Assembly: GCF_003073045.1 (NCBI RefSeq) | Contig: NC_037593.1 | Span: forward strand, 15,570,735 to 15,634,734 | Direction of reading: 5' to 3' | DNA: 64,000 bases | From: Pomacea canaliculata | Taxonomy: Eukaryota; Mollusca; Gastropoda; Architaenioglossa; Ampullariidae | Part shown: positions 37,760 to 50,190 of the stretch, piece after piece | How the letters are laid out: each line of letters opens with the position of its first letter | How positions within the stretch are numbered: position 1 is the first letter of the stretch | Made by a program: the position numbers and the translations under genes | Notes under the pieces: generated by a model | Told to the model about the DNA's origin: nothing | Database searches by the model: none | Seen by the model: only the letters and a program-made list of their open reading frames with translations

Positions 37760-38560
37760 CTAATCTTGAGAAACGTCGAGCTGACTCCAGCTGTATCAGT
37801 TACTGCAGGTGTTACCTAGAGTACCCGAACTCGAACTTGTTGTTGATTAGGCCTGTATGCCCATTTCAAGGTTGACGGAGGTGGTGGTGGGAGGGTGAGC
37901 AACAACCCCAGCCAACAAAGTCCAAAATTTTCCAGCAAGTCCCTGATAACACATTACAGGCTAAACCTTCCTGGTTACTTGCGCAAGAGATCTCCCATTC
38001 ATTTCAAAGGCATTATATCATGTAAAAGGGAGGACGGGAGAAGAAAACCTAGTAGAGCCTTGACTTTACTCGTCAAGCAGGCGAGATACTTGCCTTCCTG
38101 GTCATACAGATATTTATGGGTAAGGTAGCATTGGCACGACCTCTGGTGTGGACAACCAAGGAACAGATGTCCAAACCTATGCTGGAGGATTGTATCCACT
38201 GCAACAAGATTACAACATTTGTTTGGTTTTATTTCTTGACATCAACAGATACTACTAACAGATATAGTTCACACCGAAAACAATTATATTAACAGAATAT
38301 TCTAGACTTTTCCAGGAGAGATCGAAGTATTTATTTATGAACTTACCTGTAGCTGGTATGTGCTTCATGTTCTGGCGGCGGTGGCTGAATGGTTTGCGTT
38401 TTTCTCACATCACGGTAGATACAGGCGAGATACAAGTAACCTGTAAATTTAACTCTCCGTCATCCATCAATTAATTAATTATTCGCTACGATTCGCACCT
38501 GCAACCAACAAGCGCTGCTAACAGTGTACTACGTCACGCTAGTACACCATTCATAAAGCT
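37760..38560 (+). repeat. Intergenic repeat R4, copy 4
   Basis: Contains core and 3' extension, from ctaatcttgagaaacgtcg to tactacgtcacgctagt. With the preceding sequence from about 37060 it forms a block repeated at about 41035-42400 after unit 8, so it was copied as part of a larger duplication. Confidence 0.75.
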
Positions 38561-38732
38561 GCTAGAAGTTAACACCAATCAGAGATTGAGAGAAATGAGC
38601 GACATTTCGGATTATTCAGACGCCGACAGTTTGTAGTTCTAAAAACAACTGCTACTTTAGCACAAGAAATGGAGATTTTCAACGTCCCAATAACCAGAAC
38701 TGTTGTTCATTCTGTCTGTCTCTCTCATTAGT

Positions 38733-39240
38733 GTTAGTGAAGAAGACGGTCAGGTTCCATCCCTCTACCCGTCAGAAAGTGGGTGGGGTATTAGGTAACT
38801 ACATTGCCCAGAATTTAATCTACTGACTGAGTAAACAACCTGTCATGTGTATCGCTCCCTGTATGTACAACCTACCTGAGTGATACTAAACTAAATTTCT
38901 CTAGAGGCAGTATATCAGTCTGTCCCTTCCTTCTGGGTGTGACACAGGACAAGCCACCCAACCAGTGTCGCTTAGACATTGCTAGGTGTAGTTTGTTATA
39001 CCACACACACTACAGAGTCCAGCAGGACCTGGTAAGAGTAGACAGGAGCTTGATTCTGAAACAACGAAACTTGTTCCAACAAGACTGACTGATATTCTTC
39101 AGCAATTTCAGAAACTGTGATGTGATAATTAACTAGGAACTGAACCATCAACTCCCACACCAAAACCTGACCACGAAAACTGCATAAAGAGCAGGTTGAG
39201 CATCTTGACTGACACAAGGTGTGAAAGTACCTGTGGGAAG
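38733..39240 (+). promoter_or_regulatory. Conserved upstream block of unit 8
   Basis: Begins gtgaagaagacggtcagg and carries the shared landmarks of units 7-10: tcagtctgtcccttcct, gacacaggacaagccacc and agagtccagcagg...gagcttgatt near 39016-39055. The second half contains gatattcttcagcaattt, shared 5'UTR sequence. The TATA-like box of unit 9 is not preserved at the equivalent site (cacacactacagagtcc). Confidence 0.5.
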
Positions 39241-40710
39241 ATGCACCTGTACCGGCCCAAGGTTCTTGTTTGTGTGGCGATGGCATGTAGTGGGGTGGCC
39301 TTGGCGATCCAGCTTGCGTCGGTGATCGGAACCGGGTGGCTGATGTTCAAGAACACTTACGCTGGTTACACGTATTTAACAGAGAATGGATTGTTCCGTT
39401 ATTGTGTTGAGTTCACTGGCATTTGTTCTACATATGATAAACCTGAAGGTAAGTGAGAATGTCTTAAATTAGTATGCTTTCTGGAAAAATGTGTATGGGC
39501 TTACTAAAGTCTTTGTCCTATTAGAAAACAAGAGACCGAGGGACAGGAAAAAAAAATAAAGAGAAAGTGTGTGTGTGAGTGAGACAGAAAGAGAGAGAGA
39601 GAGACAGACTCTGGCTTGGACTTCTTTATTCAGTGTAGACATGCAAGAATGGAGAGAGCATGTGCAATGAATTGAATTTTGAAATCTTAAAAAAGCGATG
39701 TAACCTTTTTAAGTCCAAAGTTGAAGGCAAGAAGGTATCTCTTTCTCTCCTATATGCTAAAGGTGGTCAGACCCATCTGTACGCATGAATTTACTCCTTT
39801 TAACAACTCGATACATAGTTTGGATAGTGTGAGTGATATGAGCAGTCTAGATGTTCTCTCTAGATGACATAAAAGATTCTGTCTAGAAAACCTTTCAGTC
39901 CACACCAAGTGATTTGTGTGTTTGTAGTTTTCCCAGACTGGGCGACAGCTTGTCAGACCTTCTCCATTCTGGCACTGGGGGCTATGTTCGGCAGTTTTGT
40001 TGTCGGAATTCTGCACATTCTGAGAGAAGAGACACAGGGGCTGACACTTCTTGCTGCTGAAGTGAACATGGTCGCAGGTAACATTTTAAAATATTTTTAT
40101 TTGTCCACTTGTATCTCTTTCTCCTTATCCCACCCTCTCTCTCTTTTCTAGTCTTTATCAGCTATCTTCCATTATCTTTCACCTATCTCCCTCGATCTCT
40201 CTTGTCCCACATTGGCATATTCTTAACTTTGTGTTTGCTTGTCGGTGCATTCGCGTCTGAAAATACAAATGTGGATGCATGTGCATAGGTGTGTGTGTGA
40301 GAGAGAGAAAGAAAGCGTTTGAACTTACATGTTTTCGTGTGCATTGTGATTTTAGTGCACGTGTGCCTGAACTGAGCAAGTCGCTATCTTATAAATATCT
40401 AAATGTTCTAGTATTCATTTAGTTTTGCTTACCTATACCACATGGTCGCAATGTGATCGATAATCAATACCCGAAGATCCGAATCAGGAGAACGAGTCAA
40501 CATGTTGATGTCTTCTTTCATTCTTCTTTTTCAGCCGTTTACATCGCAGTAGAAGTGGGTTTGTTCGCTGGTAAGACTAAGGACAGAATAAGGACTACTA
40601 CATCATCAACAGTTTCATACGGGTATGATTTCTACCTGTCGATCGCTGCTGGTGGGTTGAGTGTCGTCGCCGCCATCCTCTATGTCGTCGGAAGAGTCAC
40701 AGTCCGTTAG
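39241..40710 (+). CDS. Unit 8: claudin/PMP22-like four-transmembrane protein
   Basis: Exons 39241-39448, 39937-40077 and 40535-40710 give 174 residues. MHLYRPKVLVCVAMACSG opens TM1, ending GTGW; a 16-residue spacer, GLFRYC and Cys after six residues. Exon 2 starts DWATACQTFSILALG. Exon 3 has AVYIAVEVGLFAGK, SYGYDFYL after the second loop, an unusual Gly-Gly (AAGGLSVV) in TM4, and ends GRVTVR, one residue shorter than RVPVRQ of units 7 and 9. AATAAA signal at 40825-40830. The intron 1 E-box of units 7, 9 and 10 is changed here (caccaagtgattt). Confidence 0.87.
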
Positions 40711-41632
40711 TGAGTTAACGACTCACTCCATGGTATCAGATGTACTCTGAAAACTGTCATCGAAGTGTTTCTTGTGTTGATAAACATTGCTTGATGTTCT
40801 CCCTCACCCCGTGTTTTCTAAGACAATAAATATGGACATACAAACACACACCAATGCTCATCAATGAACCTCACAACAGTAAAGGTCACTTTTCATCTAT
40901 TAACTAGGCCATGGGTTCTTCAATATATTTTAAAAAAAAAAAAAACATTTGAGTAACAATGAAAACAGTGAAAGGTAATTTAACTCCAGAAGGAGAGACA
41001 CCATGAAGATCTGTTGTGTACAATCTCGTCTAACAACAGCTGTGAGTAATAAAAATTACGGCCGCCATTTGTAAAAATCTACAGAGCTGAAGTTGTATGT
41101 ATATTTGAATGTGACCAGATTTGTTTGTACATAACAGACAGAAAATATGTCTACTGGCCGTTGTTATCAAACAAGAATAAAAACGATGTCCTTAATTGTA
41201 TTCACTAGCGAAAACGAATGTTACATTGAAATAACCATGGAGCCCAATGCGAACTTTGAATCTATTGCCTTTCAAACAGGCATCAAGAGAAGTAGCAATA
41301 TCTAACGGAATAGACACACACACACCTACACCTTTTCCCTTAACTCACAACAGTGACCGAGACAGGGTGAACTGTGTGTGTGTGTGTGTGGAGTGGGGGG
41401 ACACTCTTGGAACTTGAAATACTCCGGGGTCACTCACACTTTTATATTTTTAGTTATACGTATTAAAGAAAACCCCGAGACCAAAAAAAAAAATTAACCC
41501 TTTTTAGCACATTTAAACAAAAAAGTTTTTTAAATACGTGTATTTGCTTATTTTATTTTGAAACTAATTAACCATACAGAGTAAATATATAAGCACTTTT
41601 TTCACTATGTTGATGGGAGTTTTAGTGAGATG
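40711..41632. other. Downstream flank of unit 8
   Basis: Non-coding. Contains the shared unit 7-10 downstream module with AATAAA, then sequence paralogous to the unit 7 flank with about 870 bp missing (the equivalent of 36260-37130). A decayed tRNA-like segment lies near 41252-41290. Confidence 0.55.
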
Positions 41633-42390
41633 CCTAATATTGAGAAAAGTCGTGCTGACTCCGGCTGTACCATTTACTGCAGGTCATACCTAGAGTACTT
41701 GAACCTTTTGTTGATTAGGCCTGTATACCCATTTCAAGATTGATGGGGTGATGGCGGGAGGGTGAGCAACAACCCAGCCAACAAGGTCCATATCTTCCAG
41801 CAAGTCCCTGATAACACAATCCAAGCTAAACCTTCCTGGTAACTCGCGCAAGAGATCCTCATTCATTTCAAGGGCATTATATCATGTAAAAGGGAGGACG
41901 GGAGAAGAAAACCTAATAGAGCCTTGACTTTACTCGTCAAGCAGGCAAGAAACTAACCTTCCTGGTCAGACATATTCTGGCCACTTAAGGGTAAGGTAGC
42001 ATTGGCACGACCTCTGGTGTGGACTTCCAAGGAATAGATTTCAAAACCTATGCTGGCTAGAACAAGATAACAACATTTGTTTGCTTTTATTTCTTGCAGC
42101 TACTACCAACAGCTATAGTTCACACCGAAAACAATTATTCACAGCATATTTCAGAGATTTCCAGGAGAGCACAAAATATTTATTTATAAACTGACCTCTA
42201 GATGGTGTGTGCTTCATGTTCTGGCAGAGATGGTTGCAGGTTGTGGTGTTAATGACCAACCCAAATAATTCGCATTTTTTTCAGATTACAGAAGATATAA
42301 GCGATATAAAACTAATTGTAAATTTCAGCCACCAAAATCTATCTGTTTATTATTCTCTACGATTCGTACCTGGGACTAAGGAGGGCCGCT
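41633..42390 (+). repeat. Intergenic repeat R4, copy 5
   Basis: From ctaatattgagaaaagtcg to attctctacgattcgtacc. The ggcggtggctgaatgg phrase of the other copies is altered here (ggcagagatggttgc). Paralogous to 37760-38560. Confidence 0.7.
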
Positions 42391-42474
42391 AACAATGTAC
42401 TTTAGGAAGGGGTGCTCAAGAACAGACCATAATTATATTCTCATTGTATGCTTGATTAAAAAAATCTCAGTATT

Positions 42475-42915
42475 CTAGCCAAACTGCATGCGTGTTTTAT
42501 GGATTTAAAAAGGACTGTCCAACATGCAGCATTACTGAGAGCACTAATTAATTCTGGAACATCTCGTCTATTTACAAAAGCAACAATGCTAATGTATGAT
42601 TCTCTAAAAGAATGTATTCGAACGAATAACGAACTCACGGATTTTTTTTCAGTGCCTACGAGGCCTCCGACAAGGATGTATAGCTAGCCCAACATTTTTT
42701 CCACTTATTATGAACGAAATAGCTGAGAAAATATCTACTTATGGCAAACATAGTGTTCAAGTGTACCTGAGTTTAGCAGAATTGTTTATCCTTATGTTTT
42801 CTGATGATCTAGTTTTACTTTCAAGTACACTGATGGGCCTTCAGATTCAGATGAATTGCCTTATTACATCATGCCAACAGGTTGGAGTAGAAATTAACTC
42901 TGAGAGAGAGAGAGT
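42475..42915 (+). mobile_element. LINE relic, reverse transcriptase core
   Basis: The translation gives HACFMDLKRTVQHAALLRAL (motif A region), then across a frame change LRGLRQGCIASPTFF (the usual GVRQGC..SP.LF) and MFSDDLVLLSST, the F/Y-x-DD catalytic box with Ser at x. Then QQVGVEIN. Order and spacing fit a LINE reverse transcriptase. At least one frameshift (near 42650) and the missing flanks mark it as dead. It lies between units 8 and 9. Confidence 0.8.
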
Positions 42916-42949
42916 GCGTGCGTTTGTTTTTGAGAGGTAGAACCGGTGA

Positions 42950-43722
42950 TCAAGGTCTTGCGGACAACACCGTATTTTTGACGGAGCCGCAGTTGACTGT
43001 TGACTGTGGACCTGACTTCTCATAGGGTCAAGCGAGCTGAACTAACGAGGGAGAGCAAATGGGCAACGCAACAAAATGCTAGCCCCTAACATCTTACTCC
43101 CCAACGACCAATCACTTTAAAATACCCGTTTAAAAACGGCGGCATTTTAACACACATGGATGAGCTTCATTCAATTTAAAGTGAAATTAAAATAAGCAAT
43201 TACTCAAACTCACAACTTTCTTTCTTTTAAATTGTTAGTGAAGAAAACGGTCAGTTTTACCCCCACATCAACCCAACCCAAACCCGTCACAGAGCAGGTG
43301 GGCTACCAGGTAATAGGTAATTACGTCACCCAGAATGGAATCTACTCAGTAAACTCAACCAATCGCTTGTATCGCCCTTGTATGTAAAGCTTCCCTGAGC
43401 GATACTAAACTAAATTTGTAGGGAGGAGGCATCTCAGTCTGTCCGTTCTGACACAGGATAAGCCACCAAAACCAGTGTTGCTTAGACACTGCTAAGTGCA
43501 GCATGCTATACCTTGCACATAAAAGAGTCCAGCAGGGCCTGATAAGGGTCCACAAGAGCTTAATTCCGAAACAACGAAACTTGTTCCCAACAAGACTCAC
43601 TGATATTCTTCAACAATTTAAGAAACTGGGGTGTGATAATTAACTAGGAGCTGAACCAAAAACTGCTTAAAGAGCAGGTTGACCATCCTGACTGACACAA
43701 GGTGTGGAAGTACCTGTGGAAG
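42950..43722 (+). promoter_or_regulatory. Conserved upstream block of unit 9 with TATA-like box
   Basis: 42950-43230 pairs with 33642-33920, and 43233-43722 with blocks of units 7, 8 and 10. A cataaaaga TATA-like box is at 43518-43526, about 200 bp before the ATG, followed by gtccagcagggcc and acaagagctt, also seen before units 8, 13 and 14. The start site would be near 43545, giving a 5'UTR of about 175 bp (inference). Confidence 0.5.
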
Positions 43723-45062
43723 ATGCACCTGTACCGACCCAAGGTTCCTGTTTGTGTGGCGATGGCATGTAGTGGGGTGGCCTTGTCGTTCCAGCTCGCG
43801 GCGGTGATTGGAACCGGGTGGCTGGTGTGGAGTTTCACTATGAACAGGTATACAATAGGAAAAGGATTGTTCCGTTATTGTGTTGAGTTCACTGACACTT
43901 GTTCTACATATGATAAACCTGAAGGTAAGTGTGAATGTCTGAAATTAGTAAGCTTTCTAGACAAATTACGAAAGTCTCTATCCTGTTAGAAAACACTACA
44001 AGAAGGAGAGAGAGAAACAAAGAAAAAGAAAATGTGTGTGAGTGAAACCGAGGTAACCTTTATAAGTACAAAGTTGAATGCAAGAAGGTAAACAATATGG
44101 ACAACATAAAAGGTCAAATAGTTGAATAGTAAAGTCAAATAGTAAACAGTTGAATAAAGTATATACTTGACATAAGGGTAGCTATGAAAACATTCTACAA
44201 AGTCAACAAACCATTGCTTGTGTATACAAATAAAGTGCGGACATGATGTGCTAACACCTATATATACAAATTCAGACGAAGAAATAACTAACTTGGATAA
44301 TGTGAGTGATGTAACCACTCTAGGTTCTCTCTAGAGGAACTTTGAGACCACATCACGTGATTTGCATATTTGTTCCTCTAGACTGGATTAAAGCTTGTCA
44401 GGCTTTCTCCATGTTGGCACTGGGGGCTATGTTCGGCAGTTTTGTTGTCGGAATTCTGCACATTCTGAGAGAAGATGCGCAGGGGCTGACACTTCTTGCT
44501 GCTGGTGTGAACGTGGTCGCAGGTAAGATCTTCAAAATAATTTTATTCTTCCACTTCTATCTTTTACTCCTCTTCCCCACTCTCTTTTCCCCTTTCTCTC
44601 GTCTTTATCAGTTCTCTTTCATTTTCTTTTATCTGTCTTCTCTCGCATTGGCATACTCTTTGTTTTGTGTTTGCTTGTCGGTGGATGCCCGTCTGCAAAT
44701 CAAATGTGGATGCACGTGCATGTTTGTGGAACCATTTTCATGGCGTGCAGATGTTTCTTGTTAAAAGTTTTTATACTCCCAAGCGGCTTGTGTGTGTGAG
44801 AGAGTAGGTTAGTGAATATGGGAAAGTATTATAAAGTGTGTGTCAATATGTTGATGTCTGCTTCCATTGTTTTTTTTTTCCAGCCGTTAACGTTGCAGTG
44901 GAAGTGGGTGTGTACGCTGCTGAGAATAATGACCTCATCATGAATAGTATGATGATAACAATTTCATACGGGTACTGTTTCTACCTGTCGATCGCTGCTG
45001 GTGCGTTGAGTGTCGTCGCCGCCATCCTTTACGTCGTCGGAAGAGTCCCAGTCCGTCAGTGA
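43723..45062 (+). CDS. Unit 9: claudin/PMP22-like four-transmembrane protein
   Basis: Exons 43723-43924, 44382-44522 and 44884-45062 give 173 residues. MHLYRPKVPVCVAMACSG opens TM1, ending GTGW. A 14-residue spacer leads to GLFRYC with Cys after six residues. The stretch around the second Cys (CSTYDKPE) is identical to unit 8. Exon 2 starts DWIKACQAFSML. Exon 3 reads AVNVAVEVGVYAAENND, SYGYCFYL and ends GRVPVRQ. AATAAA at 45177-45182. ATCACGTGAT in intron 1 at 44352-44361, about 20 bp before the acceptor. Appears functional. Confidence 0.87.
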
Positions 45063-46104
45063 GTTAACGACTCTCTCCATGGTATCAGATGCAGGCTGAA
45101 AACTGTGATCGAAGTGTTTTTGTGTTGATAAACATTGCTTGATGTTCCTCCCAACCCTATGTTTTCTTACTAAAACAATAAATACTTATATCACTTAGTA
45201 AAATATCTACAGAGGTGACGTTTTACGTGTACTTGAGTGGAAAGAATTTTGTCAATATATTACAATTAAAGAAAACAATGGCTGTACACAGCTGTAATCA
45301 AGTCAAACAAAACAAACAACAATGGCTACGATCATATCAGTGATTCCTGTAGTGGACAAAGCAATAAACAGTTCTGAAAAAAAACACAAATCACAAGGAA
45401 ATACTCCCGAAGACTTGCGAATTTCGAACCAAGGACCTTCTAACCAGGCACCAAGGAAACGATGTAAACTCTACACGCCCTCTGTCAACCTCGTTCTCAT
45501 ATGCGTGTGGCGTGCACCGACTCACAATCACACACCACAATGAGTGACATAGCACACAGACTGATAAGCCTCTCCAAAAATCATGGATTAGTCCACTTGA
45601 CATTATTTTAACACATACGAGGGTCATACAAACAGTTCTAAGCCTCACTTTCACTTCACCCTCAGCCATAGCTGAACATTTTTGTTGTGGTAACACACTA
45701 CCACTTCTTATACAACTAGAAAAACTGATACAAATTTCTGTTTTGGCGAGGCCCATACAAAAGTGAAGGGTAGCACGACAAATCTGAAAAAAAGGACAAA
45801 ACAGAGGCCCGAGCAGACATTATGTGCAAAATAAAGATACGACACCCAAGGAAGTCCATGAAGACATGGTACAGACACTTGCTGAGGACTCCCCCTTCCT
45901 ATGCAACTGTAAAGAAGCCTCCTAAACTTTCGTCTGATTTTAACTCGGAGATAGTAGCCAAGTCGTGTCCTTGCCACATTAAAAAAAAAAAAAAAATAAC
46001 GGCGTCAGAGGGCCTGATAAAGTTTGAAAATATAGTACAACATGTTTTGTTGACTGTTTGAACATTTGTCCTGCCCCTGCTCCCCTGCCATATATTTGCT
46101 GATG
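45063..46104. other. Downstream flank of unit 9
   Basis: Non-coding. Shared unit 7-10 downstream module, then a tRNA-like minus-strand segment at about 45412-45480 (T-arm-like TCCTTGGTTCGAAATTCGC). A poly-A run lies at 45980-45995. Open frames on both strands lack family features. Confidence 0.5.
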
Positions 46105-46503
46105 TGGCATGGGGTATTCAGAAACTATGTTCCCAGAATGTAATCTACCGACTAAGCAAATTCAACCCGTCAGTCGTCTCGTCCCTGGTTTGTAAAACTA
46201 AATTTATAGATAGGCATGTCACTGAGTATGTCACATGACTAACCAGCCTCGCTCAGACAGCGCCAGGTAAAGGGCCTCGTGTCACACCGCGCACATAAGC
46301 GTCCGGAGAGACTGATAAGGTTGACAAGCGCTTGATTATAAAGCCAGGTATCCTGTCCCCAACAACACTAGCAACGATAGTCTTCAGCAGAGATCTTATG
46401 GTTGACTAGAAGCTAAAAGATTCAACTCCTTGCTGCACTTGAAAAAAACTGCATCAATAGCACGAAAAACGTTGACACAAGCTGTGGAAGTACCTGTGGG
46501 AAG
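46105..46503 (+). promoter_or_regulatory. Conserved upstream block of unit 10
   Basis: A diverged member of the unit 7-10 promoter block: cccagaatgtaatctac near 46132, gcacataagcgtccgg near 46291 (TATA-like position weakened), tcttcagca near 46381 and acacaagctgtggaagtacc just before the ATG. Confidence 0.5.
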
Positions 46504-48245
46504 ATGCACTTGCACCGGCCAAAGCAGCCTGTCTGTGTGGCCATTGGATGTAGTGGGGTGGCCTTGGTGTTCCAACTCGTGGCTGTTGCCGGAACCGGGT
46601 GGCTGATGTTCAAGGGTGACTATTTACTTGAGCAAGGACTATTTCGTGCTTGTGCCAGGTCTCAGAACATTTGTTCTGCATATGACTATGTTAAAAGTAA
46701 GTATGTAAAGGTGTTAAATTAGTAAACCATCTGTAAAATGTGTGTGGTGTGTGCATACGTAAGTCTTCAGGCTTTTAGAAAACAGAGATAGAGTGATGTA
46801 ACTTGGGCCATCTGTTAAGTGTGATGGTCCATCAAGAAGGTCCACAGTGCAATAACAAGTGTTACTGACGGTTACGACTCCGATGGAAAGGACCCTCTTC
46901 CACAAGTCTGTTGACTCTGTAGAAAGCATGAATACCACATCTTTAACTAGTTATGATCGACTGTTGCCTCTTTGTTAGGTCTCGTGCCATCAACACCCCT
47001 TCACCCCAAAACGATTTCCACACTTTGATAAGAATGTCCATCTTCCTGGACCCCGAGCAAACTTGACAATTAGCTACCTTGGTATGATGGTATTCCGCTG
47101 TGAATAATTTGCATGTGCAGGTCTCTATGTACACCTGGTGAGTGTGTTCACCGTCCCTGTGTGTGTGTGTGAGAGAGAGAGAGAGATGTAAAACTAACCG
47201 TATGTTGGATAAGTAGAAATGGAATATTCACTACTTTGTGCATGTTTTGAGAGATCTTCTGAACAAAATCTTCATTTTCAGCCAATTTCTTCAACAATTC
47301 AGATACGTTTTCCACTTTCTACAGTCAGCTTTAAATGTCATATCTTATTTTAATGTGAGTGTCTAGATTTTACTTGAGAGATAGATTCTCTCTGGAAGAA
47401 CTTTGAGACCACATCACGTGATTTGTGTGTTTGTTGTTTTCCCAGACTGGGCTAAAGCTTGTCAGGCCTTCTCCATTCTGGCACTGGGGACTACTTTCTG
47501 CAGTTGTGTTCTCGGAATTCTGCACATTCTTAGAGAAGAGACACAGGCACTGACACGTCTTGCTGCTGGTGTGAACGCGATCGCAGGTAAGATCTTAAAA
47601 TATTTTTATTTGCCCACTTCTCTCTCTTACTCCTCACCTCCACACTTTCGCTCCCTAGTCTTTATCAAATCTCTTTCATTTTCTTTTTAAGTCTTCTCTC
47701 GCATTGCCATATTCTTTGTTTTGTGTTTTGCTTGTCGGTGCATACCCATCTTCAAATGCAGATGCACGTGCATGTTTGTGGAACCATTTGTGTTAGAGAG
47801 TAGGTTAGTGAAATTGTGTGTGAGAGAGAGAAACAGAGAGAAAACGTTTGCACTTACCTGTTTTTTTTGTGCACAAGTGATTTTTGAGCACGTGTGCTAG
47901 ACCTGAGCTAGTCGCTATCTTAGAAGTATTAATTTAGATGTTCTCGGTATTCATTTAGCTTTGTTACCTATACCACGTGGCCCCAAAATGATCGATAATC
48001 AATACTTGAATATCCGAAGCAGGAGAACGAGTCAACATGTTGATGTCTGCTTCCGTTCTTCTTTTTCAGCCGTTTACATTGCAGTGGAAGTGGGTGTGTT
48101 CGCTGGTGAGACAATGGACTTGGTAACTAATACTACGTTTACAGTTTCATACGGGTACGGTTTCTACCTGTCGATCGTGGCTGGTGTGTTAAGTGTCGCC
48201 GCCGCCCTGTTTTACATCGTCGGAAGAGCCCCAGTCCGTCAGTGA
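46504..48245 (+). CDS. Unit 10: claudin/PMP22-like four-transmembrane protein
   Basis: Exons 46504-46696, 47446-47586 and 48070-48245 give 169 residues. MHLHRPKQPVCVAIGCSG opens TM1, ending GTGW. An 11-residue spacer leads to GLFRAC with Cys after six residues. Exon 1 ends in A, so the junction codon is Asn where most copies have Asp, as in unit 2. Exon 2 starts WAKACQAFSILALG; exon 3 reads AVYIAVEVGVFAGE, SYGYGFYL and ends GRAPVRQ. The AATAAA of units 7-9 is lost (gaattaatg near 48369), so another poly-A signal must be used. ATCACGTGAT in intron 1 at 47413-47422. Confidence 0.87.
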
Positions 48246-49024
48246 GTTAACGACTCACTCCATGGTATCAGATGCTCGCTGAAAACTGTCATCGAAGTTT
48301 GTTTTTTGTGTTGATAAACATTGCTTGATGTTCCTCCCCCACTTCAACTCCATGTTTTCTTACTACAAGAATTAATGACGATAATAATTTGTAAAATATC
48401 TATAGATGTGACGTTTTATGTGTACATGAGTGGAAAGAACAAAATCCATATACCACAATTTAAAAATATACACAATGGCTGCACACAGCTGTAATCAAGT
48501 CAAGCAAAACAGCAGCAATGGTTACGATCATATCAATGGTTAATGTAGTGGACAAAGTAATAAACAGTACTGAAACACAGATGTCATGCGTAAAGAGTTC
48601 GTGGAGACGAAATTTGAACCCGTGACCTTTTAAGCAGGCAACAAGCTAACTGTGTAAACTCTACACACCCTCTCTGTCAGCCTCGTTCCGTCCAACCTCA
48701 TCATGATTCATACCTTATAACTTCGAGACTTACAGTAAGCTCAACATTCAATCTTGACATAAATACACAATTCGCACTGTCAAAGCAAGAAAGTTACTCC
48801 CACTCCCACTGGCATCTCTTACTGTCCAACGGTCTAGAAATATTCCACTGTGTTTCTATAGAAACGCCAGTCATCGATGGCCTTCCTCACAGTTTTGAAC
48901 TATATTCTTTCTGGTCATAGAAAATTCACTCCGTGTAAGACAAGTAACACAAACTTTTTGCTCAGACTCCGAGAGTTCTCCCTCGCTGAGGAGTGTCTCC
49001 GCTGGTCACGTGATTCTCTGTTCT
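48246..49024. other. Downstream flank of unit 10
   Basis: Non-coding. Shared downstream module, then a tRNA-like segment at about 48603-48660 on the minus strand (GGTCACGGGTTCAAATTTCG; the T-stem pairs ACGGG with TTCGT). Its phrase aagcaggcaacaagctaact is the empty paralogue of the solo LTR site at 53009. Confidence 0.55.
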
Positions 49025-49280
49025 TCCTATGTTTGGCGCTTTGACTTATACATTCTCACATTCATTGTTCCCATACATCTAGCCATTGTGTAGCAAAACA
49101 TAGTCCAGGACAAAAATAAAACAGAAAAGTACATAAAAAATAAAATTATAATCTCGAAACATAACAAACTGTGGACATTTGTAAGATATTTCCGTTTATG
49201 TCCAGTGACAGGCACGTGATACAGGGAGGTAAGCAAGATTTACTCCTTTCCATGTGCATTGTCGGTGTGACCTCCCTTAG
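49025..49280. repeat. Dispersed repeat R5, copy 2
   Basis: Same order of phrases as at 23835-24195 and 52148-52316: aaacagaaaagtacataaaa, cgaaacataac, gtaagatatttccg, gggaggtaagcaagattta and gtgtgacctcccttagta. No coding signal. Confidence 0.7.
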
Positions 49281-49282
49281 TA

Positions 49283-49560
49283 TGTGTTGATAAACATTGC
49301 TTGATGTTCTCCCCCACCCTATGTTTTGTTACTAAAACAATAAATGCCGACAATAGTTTGGGAAATATCTACAGAGATAACGTTGTATGTGTAGATGAGT
49401 ATGAAAAGGGAAGTTGTCCATTACATTACAATTGAAGAAAACAATGGCTGTACTCAGTTTTAAACACGTCAAACAAAATAACAGTGTTGGATATGATTAT
49501 ATCCATAATTCATTTACTGAAACAAGCAATAAACAGTACCAAAAACACTAATGGAATCTT
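49283..49560 (+). repeat. Orphan downstream flank of an array gene
   Basis: tgttgataaacattgcttga, cctatgttttgttactaaaa, caataaatg and atatctacagaga follow the order found after the stops of units 7-10, but repeat R5 lies directly before it in place of exon 3. The closest relative is 52707-53008. Interpreted as remains of a lost gene. Confidence 0.6.
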
Positions 49561-49934
49561 GAAGAACTTTATGCAGACTTGAAGACATACTCATAACTCA
49601 TCAACAGACCTAGAATACTAAATGTTTACTTTGATTAAAGATTAAAGCACTTCAGATGGATTAAATTCATTTCATGTCAGTGGTGATCAGTAGTGACGAC
49701 CCTGGTTGATATGAGAAAATTAGCCGCAGAAAATATTCAGTTGTTTACTTGTGCACATACCTTATATCTAAAGTGATTTTATCTTTCGGGAGTAAAATAA
49801 TTAAATTCCTGAGCGCAATATTCCAAACACACAGGTGTAGACAATCAACCAGGGAAGTTATTACTGTCTTGCAAGTTTCAGCTTGCTCTGTGATGACTGT
49901 TTTGAGATAACGCTCATCCTGTTTGCAGACTAAG

Positions 49935-49985
49935 TCACGTGAGTAGCCAGCCACTAGTATTGCTTGGGCACAGCAATATAAAAAG
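49935..49985 (+). promoter_or_regulatory. E-box and TATA box of unit 11
   Basis: TCACGTGA at 49935-49942 and tataaaaag at 49977-49985, 42 bp apart and 214 bp before the ancestral ATG. The identical arrangement stands before unit 12, so the pseudogene may still be transcribed. Confidence 0.55.
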
Positions 49986-50190
49986 TGTTGAATGTCTTAT
50001 CACATGAATAAAACAGTCCAGGAGAGAGTGAACGGCTCGGACGCAGCTGACATCTGACTGAACTTTGACAGCTTCACTGAAACAGCGCGCAAGATCAAGC
50101 AGGAAGAATAGGGTTCGAATCTCCTCTGGAGTCTGACAAAGAAAGCGGTGTGGTCTGAGAGATAAAATATATTGTGACCAGTGTGCAACA

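Noticed and set aside
45391-45756. 121-codon minus-strand frame after unit 9
   Set aside because: Overlaps the shared downstream flank and the tRNA-like segment; not kept open in the flanks of units 7, 8 or 10.
50105-50125. gggttcgaatctcc before units 11 and 12 as a tRNA gene
   Set aside because: Only a B-box-like phrase; no acceptor stem, anticodon arm or A box at the right distance could be found.
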